Shown one piece after another: positions 55,020 to 64,000 of a DNA stretch of 64,000 bases. The stretch is from Rhodocollybia butyracea. Taxonomy: Eukaryota; Basidiomycota; Agaricomycetes; Agaricales; Omphalotaceae. The DNA lies in assembly GCA_015501585.1 (NCBI GenBank), contig JADNRY010000268.1, forward strand, positions 20,959 to 84,958, in the 5' to 3' direction. The stretch's first letter is position 1. Each line of letters starts with the position of its first letter. The translations under genes and the position numbers were made by a program. The notes beneath the pieces are model-generated. The model was not told where the DNA came from, searched no databases, and saw only the letters and a program-made list of their open reading frames with translations.

Positions 55020-56160
55020 TATCCGACGTAGGAAGACTTTACGAGGTAAGCGGTGTCTATTATCGCTTGTTGCTCACGCTCAACTTTCGTCACTACTAGT
55101 CCTGCTCACAAAGCTAGAAGTTCTTCTACACCTTTTTCTGCTCATTCTGCAGCAGCGGTCGAACATCTTTTCCAAGCCGCATCCATCTCGGTCAATGGCC
55201 AATTCGAGTCCGGGCGACGATATCATCCCAGTCCAATGCCGACTTCCCACTTCTTTCGCCGCTCCCGCCGTCCATCCCTTCTAACGAATTATCTCCGGAT
55301 CCCTCTGTATCCGGCTTCCGCATAACAGACAAATCTCAGATCTCAACCTCCCTCTAATCGCTAGGATACGGATTGGTGGAATCCGATGTTTTGTTGGAGC
55401 GGATCTGGCTCTTCTGGCGGTCGCGACGCTTCGTATAACAAGTGCTCAATCCAATCCGGAGGTCATCAATCCGACCCTGTGTATGCCGTCGTGCAACTTC
55501 TCCTCCTCCTTGCTTCTGCTCATTCCTTTCCTTCTTCTTTCGCTCATTCATCTCACCCTCTGGGCCCGCAAATGTATCTATGTTCATCCCAGCCTTTCTA
55601 CACGTGTGCACGCTGGCTCGCAGGAACGAAATCATTCGAATGAGGAAGGAATATATCTGCTTTTTCGAACTTCGAGCCGCTGAAGTACAGGTAGTACAGC
55701 GCCACATTTCCTCAATACCTCTGGATCAGTAGCTATCGGAAGGCGGATGATGATAGAATGTTCAATTGAAGATATCAGAGCTGAACTCGTTGGCCAGTCT
55801 TTCTTTCCATCTCTCATTCGAGCCTCCTTCGCGCTCTTGTAGTATCGACAACGTGTGATGAAACCTTGAACGGCTGGTGATGTTGTTAATCCATGTTGGG
55901 CATGTGTGAGGTGACTCCTCGAGGGTAGCTGGTACGTTTTAGGATGCCTACCTACAACGATTCACTAGCACTGAAAAGTGATTTTCCGTTCTACAGATAC
56001 GGGTACGGTACTTCTCAATGTTGGCGCCAACAATTACTGCACTTGCCGTTGGGTATGTACTTCATTTACTTCAACCACCAAATATCTGATTTATAATGGC
56101 AGAAAGCGTTCTTGTGGAACATTTGGTTAGGTTTCTGAAGAATATAGAACGAGTCAGGCG
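55020..56160 (+). pseudogene. P-module fragment, copy 5
   Basis: The best preserved early P segment: a GTAAGC donor at about 55046, an AG acceptor near 55098, then a frame with a Ser/Ala-rich piece and SISVNGQFESG. A second piece (SGGHQS...VYAVVQLLLLLASAHSFPSS) near 55456-55540 is hydrophobic. The order matches copy 1. No continuous gene and no family recognised. Confidence 0.42.
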
Positions 56161-57370
56161 CCCCGGGGCACACGAATGATCTGTCAGTACATAGTCGTCT
56201 TCATTATAGTAATGTAATTTGGATCGCGAGTACGTTGTATAATAGATTGGCTACTTACAATGCTGTTAAAATCTCCCTCGTCTTCGTCCCGAGCATTGAT
56301 ATTGAAGGCTACTAGGACATCGAAACACGTATACCCCTCCAAGACAGGTAGACTACCCGCATCAAGACCGGAATCGCTGCATTTGCAGCGATATGATGAA
56401 GGTTGTATCTATGAGACACCGAATGGACAGATATGCGAATCCACGGTCGCCAAGTAGGTCCTAGTTCAACGAAAGAGGGCTAAGCGGTAGACACTAAACT
56501 AGACATTAGAACAATCCCTAAACACAACGCCAAAAACACTTCAGTATTATTATACCGACCGTAACGCTTCTAGTCCACAAAAGCGGTACCAAAAATATCC
56601 CGCCACGTACAACCCCACTATGGCAGATGATAAGACGGCGCCGAAGAGGGATATCGGTAAGAGAAGAAAGGTAAAGAGAACGAGGAGCGAAAGTGATGCG
56701 GGAACACCGTGCGTCTTTGTCTTTGGACTTGGATATCTGGATTTCGAGAGATGTTGGTGAAAGATAGCTATGCTTGAGCAGAAGCTTATGAGGTTTGAAT
56801 TTGAAGCTTTGAAGCGGTGCATTTGCGGTAACTGGGATAAATGAAGCAGTATACCCGGTGTATGAAGCAACGAATAGCCGGATATGCGAACCCATGGACT
56901 GTAAGTTGGTATATCAGGTTGACAACAGAGGGCCAGACTAACGCAAACGTCAGAACAACTTAATTCCTGGATGCAACAAAGAACTCACTTCATCACGACC
57001 ATAATCCTAATTATTGCCACAAATGCGCCCAAGTACTCATGAAGAAACGTCCTGGCATCTCGAATCCCGTCAGGATGTATTGTACGGACGTACGGATGAG
57101 ATGGTGACGCCGATAAGGAATAAGATCGATAAGACTCAGAGAGAATAAAGGAAAAGCGAGATGTATCCTATGGATGGATCGATTAGATCTAACATGGCGA
57201 CGCCGATAATCGATAAGGAGGGAGGTGAAGGTGACTTGGAACGCCGTATGTTCATTGTCTTTGGAGTTGCATACCGGGTTACGAGGGATGTTTGTTGTGG
57301 AATTCGGAGGGGAGAGAGCATTCGCATGAGCGGTTTAGTTGTTGAAAATATCCACACCTGCCACCATTAA
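56161..57370 (-). pseudogene. M-module fragment, copy 5 (hydrophobic protein remnant)
   Basis: Minus-strand frames include LLVLFTFLLLPISLFGAVLS and a second hydrophobic piece near 57290-57470 (FVVLALYASFHSHFLSRN). 56260-56457 repeats 14388-14585 almost exactly. The sequence at 57291-57310 is another empty-site match for the Ngaro element. Confidence 0.42.
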
Positions 57371-58010
57371 GAGACCTACGACGCCGTTTATCTGCTTCTT
57401 CTAATCCAAGTTTGTCCTCGTGAAGGTTCCTCGAGAGAAAATGAGAGTGGAAGGAAGCGTAGAGCGCGAGCACCACGAAGACAGGGATGTAGAAGACCAG
57501 AGCCCAGGATACTGTGAACCGAAAGACGTGCCATTGGTCAAAACATAAGCAGTCTTCACGTGCTCGTGAGATGATCGGCGCGTTCTGCCCGTCTTTGCGT
57601 TGGGCAGTATCTTCATACGGAAGAAGTGCAGAGAAAAGCGGACGCTGGTGGAAACTGGAGGCTCGTGTATTTTTGAGATGTATCGATAAACAGGTCCTCT
57701 CGACGCACTTTGGGCTTATACCGTGGGGGCTTCGCTGTTCCTGGATGATTTGGCGCCTGTGTTGTGGATTTGTGCGATTATAATCAGCCTATGGGTCCCA
57801 GAGATAGTCGTTAGCGCGGTCCGCTGGACGGAGTATAGTTTGGAATTGGGGGAACATATTTTTCAGGTTGAGTTTGCACATTGATGATACCAGTGCCAGA
57901 TGCTTTAATGTGAGTTGTATATTCGCTGTGTGTTGATGGTGTCGTTCAGATTTCAGATTACATTAGTTTGGATTTATGGTTCATGATACTACTTCCCCAA
58001 ATTTAAAGTC
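57371..58010 (+). pseudogene. T-module fragment, copy 4
   Basis: Parallel to 25560-26050 and 30500-31060, truncated before the membrane span. Marks the right edge of the duplicated cassettes. Confidence 0.38.
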
Positions 58011-58740
58011 GACTCTGCCCTCTCTTCCCCCTTCCTTCAATGATATCTTTATCCGCCCTTCTTGCCACGCGGCCCCATGCTCACTGCCCTCATTAATACT
58101 ACGACCCCACACTGGCCAACTGGAGTAGTAATCACTTAGTCTTCGCCTGTCTTTACTTATCTAGCACAACCAGTGCGCACCACACCCCCGAACTGCCTCT
58201 ACCAGCGCCTCACCCGCCACGGCAAGCTATATCCAAGACACACATTATCCACATTTCACCTGCATTCCGATGAAAGTCCACAACCAGATCAGAAAGCATT
58301 GTGCACCAAATGGAAGACCGAAAATTCCACTACTAGATGAGGGTGTGCGCTCTCCGCGTACCCCTAGACCACCACCATCTCCGCGGTTAATTATGACACT
58401 TCATCCTGCCACTCCGCTGCCTCCCACACCGACTTCCCCATCACTCAGATCATAAGCCCCCAGGAGAAAAGTCTGGATCACAATACTCATACACAATACA
58501 CATACTATGGCGGGGACTCTATTAAATAGTAGTAATGTGTACTACACACAGGCTCCGAGTCCATAGCTTGAAACTTATTTATGAGAATTGCATCTCTAGA
58601 CCTTCATGAAAATCACGCATGACTCCGAGTACTTAACAGTAATTGGAGATTTTTTTAGCGTTGGTGGTACATTGAACATTTTTTAAATACTTCTTTATTT
58701 AGATGTAATACAGTCCAAGAATTTCTTTGATTCAACAATC
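58011..58740. other. No gene recognised
   Basis: A 61-codon Pro-rich frame at 58270-58455 is the only notable item and is not supported as a gene. The rest is single-copy looking sequence forming the 3' side of the aminotransferase gene. Confidence 0.45.
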
Positions 58741-60973
58741 TTACACATCATTGTCCTCCGTCGTGGATCGCCCATCTCTAGCCATCCACCTCCCCCACAT
58801 CTCCCTCCGTTCTCCAGCATCACTTACCTTCCTTGCCCACTGAAGTACCCGCCATACATCGCTCCAGTCGGAGCCTAGTCCCAGACTTATCCGAACCACA
58901 CCAAATTCTACTGATCCCCTTTGGTGGGTTGGCAAATTAGCAAAGTTAATACAAGTTGTGCCCGCTTGCTTTTGCTGCTGTAGTGACGTATCCTCACGCA
59001 TCAGTCTGCCGTCCTCGACAAATTTCATGCTTCTCTGTATTCCTAGCAGGGCTCTGGTTCCACCAGGATTACACATACATCCTGTCCGAAGAGAGATACC
59101 CTCCTGTGCAGCAGAGTGAGCGATGAACGACAAAGGAAACGGCTTCCCTGCTTCCTAAATGCATTTATTAAAGCATCAGCACCACAGTAAAAAAGGGGTT
59201 ACTAAAGAGTAACTGACATCGACAAAGATGCATGTTATTATCCCTCCCGTCTCATCATCGGTCTCTCCGAGACTTTGCAAAGTTTTCGTGGGTTTTCGGG
59301 AGAGAACTTGACATACTCTCAAGCCTCGTTCCATATCCCCATCCCCGCCATGATGCCGTATTTGGCTTATCTCGGAAATGAGATGATGCACCAGGCAGTG
59401 CAAGCGAAGGGGCAAGTATGGAAGGTACATGGAGAGAAGACGAAGACCTGAAGTTATCGCAGGGAGAAGAAGGTAATTAATTGTCCCATCCTGTGGAAGA
59501 AATAGCTTATAAATATCATTGTTTCAAACGGTTTAGCGGATATCTATACTTCGAAACTTTCAGGTTCTTCTCCCACACCTTTCATTGTGTAGGCCCATCC
59601 GGGAACCTGCACGACTTCTACTGATCCTCCGGCAAACCATGGTCGCTTGCTTTTGAGCATACGGAGAAATCCTTTTCGCACCTGGGGCAAAGGATTAATT
59701 ATACTATGAAGCAGAACTAACGAAAAAACTTACTAAAAGTGCTCCAATACCAGTTGGGAATCCAAACATTTTGTAAAAAGACACCACAAGTGCATCAACA
59801 GGGATCTGGGCAAGAGATATTCGTGACGTTGGTGCCAATGCAGCAGCATCCAAGATTGTATGATATCCAAGGGTCCGAGCATAAGTGACAATTGAGGCAT
59901 CTCCCTCTTCCGGAGATGCAGATGTATACAAACCGGGACACTTGGCATTGGTTATATTGGACAAACCTGTCAGTGCAAAGAGACTCGATGCACCCTGCGG
60001 GGGTTTGTTTTTTAAAAGCGCACTCTTCAAACGAATTAAAAGGAATATCAGATGGCAGTGGGCTCAATAGAACGCATATACTCACTTTGGCCTCATCCAA
60101 ATTGAATGCACCTCCTTGGTTTGCTTGGCGATCAACGGGAATGTAAACCACGTTAGCCTCTTCTCGTCTCGCAAATTCACGGATACCATTGACACTATTG
60201 TGTGAATCCTCGCATAAGACAAAGGAGCTTCCTAAAGATCACATTGGTGGGGAATTAATATTCATAGCAGATATACTTACCTCTTGTGAATTGATATGCT
60301 TCCCCCACGAGCTTGAGAGCTCCGGATGCATTGGAGGTGAATACCACTGTGTACTCATTTGAGTCGTCCTCAGAGACAGACTGTGGAGCATCAAAAAATC
60401 TAAGGACGGCCGTCCTCGCTTCTTCCACATGTTTCAATGAAAGCTGTGAGCTATTCCAGTTCAGAGCGCTCCCAAAATAGGCCAATGAATTAAAACTTAC
60501 CTAGCGCTAATGGAGTGTGTATTTCCCAGTACATTGCTAGTAAGAAACTCGGTATGGACTCGGATTAGAGATTCCGGATAGAGCGCGCCACCCATGTAGT
60601 CAACATAGGTTTCTGTCTCTCTAGAACCGTCAGGCAAGGTTCGTGAGAGCCGAGTGTAATCACTACGCCGTAGAGTGTCAAGCATCCATGTTAGGCGATA
60701 TTCTGATGAGAAATCAGGTATTTAAATGGCCCAAGGCAAGGAATTCTTACGAGGAAACTGCATTATAAAAGCCTCGAAAGCATGCTCTGCTGCTGGATCT
60801 TCCGGAACGTTTTGATTTGGACATGAACAATAGGCCTGATGTGACCCCAGTGAACATGGAAGTAAATACGGTGGGTTAGTTTCGCTCTTGCTCAACGGGG
60901 TTGTGCCGGATATACCCCGCTGTGATTGGTGAACACCAGAATTTCGACTGTGGTTGGACTGTGAATTACTCAT
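58741..60973 (-). CDS. Class V aminotransferase, molybdenum cofactor sulfurase N-terminal type
   Basis: Eight exons (minus strand): 60973-60751, 60702-60501, 60450-60281, 60231-60086, 60024-59734, 59681-59550, 59490-59218 and 59154-58741. They sum to 616 codons plus stop with every junction in phase. The NifS-like fold shows [15 protein letters not shown] near the start, [18 protein letters not shown], the cofactor motif [26 protein letters not shown], and the PLP-binding Lys in [16 protein letters not shown]. The C-terminal [10 protein letters not shown] motif carries the Cys pair characteristic of Moco sulfurases. No MOSC domain follows, so it is a stand-alone desulfurase-like protein. The likely activity is PLP-dependent handling of cysteine sulfur, but the partner is unknown. 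It lies outside the repeat cluster and looks like a conserved housekeeping-type gene. Confidence 0.9.
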
Positions 60974-63009
60974 GATAACAGAAAAACTTGGAAGAGGTTG
61001 ACGCGCAAACAAGACCTGAGGGAATCCACGCTCTCCTGTATCCCTTTTTATTTGAAAGTGATCTGTCGTAACACTTGTAGTCACTAGTCCTTTGACTTGC
61101 CTTGCAGTGTACCATCTTAGTATAGAAATTTGAACCTTAATTGAGGAGTAGGGATAAAATATTAGAGGAAGCTCATCGGATTCGGAACTACAAATCTAAG
61201 ATGGCAGGCCTTGTGCGTAAGGTTGTTCTCCATTTGCTACTAGAAGTAAGAATTTCCAAGGCTATCTTGAAAGACTAGGACTAGTGCACAAAAATAGTTA
61301 GGAAGTCACTGCAAAGATATACAGAGACTGCATATCGGTATTAAAGTATTATCTGAATCAAGCTTTCGTGAACTCTAGTCTCTATCCATCTTTCTCAGCT
61401 GGGCCAAGTCCTTGACCTCGTCGTCATCTACTTCCCACAGTCCATCAATTGCCTTGAGTCTGCAAAATTTTGCTGCATAACTTTATTTCCCATTGTACTA
61501 TTCAGCAAATAGGACTTAAGGGTATATTGGCATCTGAGAAAAAATTAGATAACTCAGCTAAGTACTTCCTTATTTGGTACAGAATGAAAACTTTGAAAGT
61601 ATCGGCCTTGTGCTCAATGCTCAAATACTGTAGACTGCAACTAATTAGCGCGAATGTTTCTCATTTGCACCATGGGAGATCTTGAACCGTGACTTTGAAT
61701 CCTTCCTTATCAGGATTCAGGTGGCCGAGTTGGGTATGAACTAAATATGGAGGCTACTTGGAAACCACCTGCGGACCTCGGAAGGCTCCTTCGATGAAGA
61801 TAATAGTATATTAACACTCGAGGCACCAGTTACCTCTGTAGTGCAAACGTACCATCAATGATCATTAGCTCCATTTAGGTAATAGGAAGCTTTAAATCTG
61901 TCGGTTGGAGGCACTGTGTGCCATCTAGATCCGCCCACTGTTTCTCATATTTTCTAGGTGGTTTCTGTATGTCAGAGATTGTCTCGTGCCTCAGAAGCAC
62001 TCTCAGAGCCCATAGATATTTCAAAAAACTCAAAAAAAAAGTTAATTCTCACAATAATTACTTGGAGATACCGGAGAAAAATATAAACCACTTATCGGCA
62101 ACATCAGCAAATGGAAAACTATGACAGTCCGGCTGTATGCTGTCATACGTTCCATAACAAAAAATCATAATTTGATCAAAATTCCTCCATAAATTGCTTG
62201 AGTATAGGGTTGTTTGATGGAAACTTTTCAAGTGACAACTGAATCCCAGTCTCGAGATGAAGTGAACAAAACTGTACTATAAATGGGTGTTATAATGGTA
62301 GCCAGGACAGTTGTAACATTTTGGCATATTTATAGACATCATCTCATGCACAAACTGACGATGCTCGGTAGGAAGCAAAGGAGTGCAAAAGAGTGGCCGC
62401 AACCACTGGCCTACCCTCAAATGATTTGTTAATGACAGCATCAATTGAATCATGTCACTGGCCTTTCCATATATTTGATGGCCGCGGTCGGTGGGACGCC
62501 GCAGCTAGGTCCAACTTCATTCGATCGATCCCTCCCTTCCTTCAACCATCATCTGGTCTAGCTCAACAACTTCAATGGTCAATGCAAGCACCAATGTCTC
62601 CATTATCCGGCTTTTATTGTATGTCAAATCCATACTACCATATTATGCCAATTAGGCATAGTATGATTCTACACAGGTCCGAGGCGATTTATGTACGTAT
62701 CTGACAGTGTTCCCCAATGAGAACAGGCCACGCCCAGGACACAATCGAGCCCAAAGGATCCAGCAGGACCTAATCTTGACTTTTTCGCAAGTAATTTAGC
62801 GCAAACTGTCCTCAAAAACTTGCTTCTTCTTCGAAAATGGACAAGGTAAAACCTGTCTGAATAGTACACCTTCAGTATGAGTGTACGTACCCACGCCGGA
62901 GTAGTCTCTGGATCCGGTGTGCAACTCTTGGACCATGCCATATAATAAATCCCTCCTTCCTTCCTTCCCATCCGCAACGAATCTCCAATCTTGAACTAAT
63001 ACTTACACA
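60974..63009. other. Intergenic region, no gene recognised
   Basis: About 2 kb of AT-rich sequence with no supported frame, repeat or element. The left part is the upstream region of the aminotransferase gene. A TATAATAAAT sequence at about 62941-62950 lies about 65 bases before the methyltransferase ATG and may be its TATA box. Confidence 0.5.
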
Positions 63010-63874
63010 ATGTCCGCCTCGACACCTGCCTCCGAAAATTGGCATCCAGTCCCTCACGCTGTGAACGCTGTTGGGCCATATTGTCACAGAGGATCCTCAA
63101 AGCTGGAATATCTTATGGTACTGTCATACACGGCTTGATTTCTCATCCGGCTCTAATGGCTCGTTATTATGCTTACAACAGGCAGCGTAAAATCACTCCC
63201 TGGGACACAGGTAAAGTCCAGCCTCCGCTGCGAAAGCCTGATTGAGAGTGGAGAGGTACCGTTTCCGAAAGAAGGAAGAGCGTTGGTTCCAGTTGTGGAA
63301 GGGTATGTCTTATCGTCATAGAGTTCAAACCGGTATTGATAGGTGTATTTCGCAGGGATATGACCCGATATACTTTGCTTCTGCTTTGGGACTCGAAGCA
63401 TTTGGTCTAGAAGCTTCAAGTATTGCGATTGAGGGAGCAAAGCAATTGATCGGAACAACCCCAGAACTGGCGTCAAAAGTCCACATCGAGGCTGCTGATT
63501 TCTTCGAGTACAAGGTTGCCGACAAAGACAAGTTTGGGCTGATTTACGATTACACGTACTTATGCACAGGGAACTTGTCACTGCACGTTTTACTGATACA
63601 ACATTCACAGCTTCTTCGTTGCAATACCTCCTTCCAAGCGAGGCCTCTGGGTACACAGATGAACTCCCTCATTAAACCAGGAGGATATCTCATTACGTTG
63701 ATGTTCCCTTATGTTCCCAACTCTCCTTACAGCACTGGGCCGCCTTTCTATAGCAACTTCGATTCATACGCTGAGGTGCTTGGTCCGGGATGGGAGGTGG
63801 TTTTCGATAGAATTCCGGAAGATGCTCCGCCTGCAGGTAATAGGATGGTCGTTTGGAAGCGGAAATTTGAGTGA
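63010..63874 (+). pseudogene. Thiopurine S-methyltransferase family protein, with single-base indels
   Basis: The likely ATG is at 63010. Recognisable parts are ITPWDTGKVQPPLR near 63190-63230, LIESGEVPFPKEGRALVP, then GYDPIYFASALG, FGLEASSIAIEGAK, the IEAADFFEY motif, GLIYDYT, MNSLIKPGGYLITLMFP, GPPFY, AEVLGPGWEVVFDR and a VVWKRK end. Introns of about 53 bases end near 63357 and near 63609. Against the family pattern there is one extra base near 63232, one lost G in the SAM-binding glycine motif near 63286, and one lost G near 63650. In fungi these SAM-dependent enzymes methylate thiols, halides or related small molecules. It is a decayed gene or a good gene with assembly errors. Exon 1 is uncertain. 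Confidence 0.72.
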
Positions 63875-64000
63875 TTCGCTGTTGTAATGAAGTAAATGCT
63901 CTCAGTCTGTACAGTGTTAACATACCACAAATTTTGATACTTATGTACTACCACCAGAATTCAAGTTGGACCATGGAGCTTGTCTTTACACTGATACTTT

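Noticed and set aside
58270..58455. Small Pro-rich gene
   Set aside because: Short frame in low-complexity sequence without homologue, intron or neighbour support.
62669..62977. Minus-strand 102-codon frame upstream of the methyltransferase gene
   Set aside because: No recognisable motif, and it overlaps the probable promoter of the methyltransferase gene.

Overview
This window looks like nuclear DNA of a basidiomycete fungus, most likely an agaricomycete. The evidence is short GT-AG introns of about 50-56 bases, NACHT-WD40 receptor genes with a C2-like N-terminus, a tyrosine-recombinase retrotransposon of the Ngaro type, and a PIF/Harbinger transposon with a Myb-like second gene. No prokaryotic features, rRNA, tRNA gene or CRISPR array is visible. 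The species is not identified.

The backbone is a tandemly duplicated cassette. Each unit has an NLR gene on the minus strand (NLR1 5959-12286, NLR2 34950-38578, NLR3 48318-53563), then a CT-rich plus-strand fragment (P), a hydrophobic minus-strand fragment (M) and a plus-strand fragment with one predicted membrane span (T). P-M-T also occurs once without an NLR (26.8-31.3 kb). P, M and T are mostly decayed. NLR2 is the only NLR with an unbroken reading frame: 8 exons, 1038 residues, 7 WD40 repeats. NLR3 has 14 repeats and one frameshift. NLR1 has about 22 repeats and at least seven indels. The WD40 repeats are almost identical 129-base units that differ at a few codons, the pattern known from fast-evolving fungal HNWD incompatibility receptors.

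The cassettes are riddled with mobile elements, about 35% of the window: a gag-plus-protease Gypsy-like element with identical LTRs (291-5146); an apparently complete PIF/Harbinger element (15793-18775); a Ngaro-type element with split direct repeats and no target duplication (19499-25530); a palindromic MITE with TA target duplication (27718-28388); three copies of an LTR-like element with TATT...AATA-type ends, one nested in another (31284-34391, 32642-33805, 39453-41294); a gag-only Copia-type element with identical LTRs (42981-44763); a solo LTR (47670-48116); and an unclassified insertion upstream of NLR3 (53852-54516). Because the host sequence is repeated, several insertions can be checked against paralogous empty sites inside this window.

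The right end (58.7-64 kb) leaves the repeat cluster. It holds an intact eight-exon gene for a class V aminotransferase like the NifS domain of molybdenum cofactor sulfurase, and a thiopurine S-methyltransferase-family gene interrupted by single-base indels. Single-base indels in short homopolymers recur in NLR1, NLR3, the Ngaro element and the methyltransferase gene, so assembly error must be weighed against real decay.
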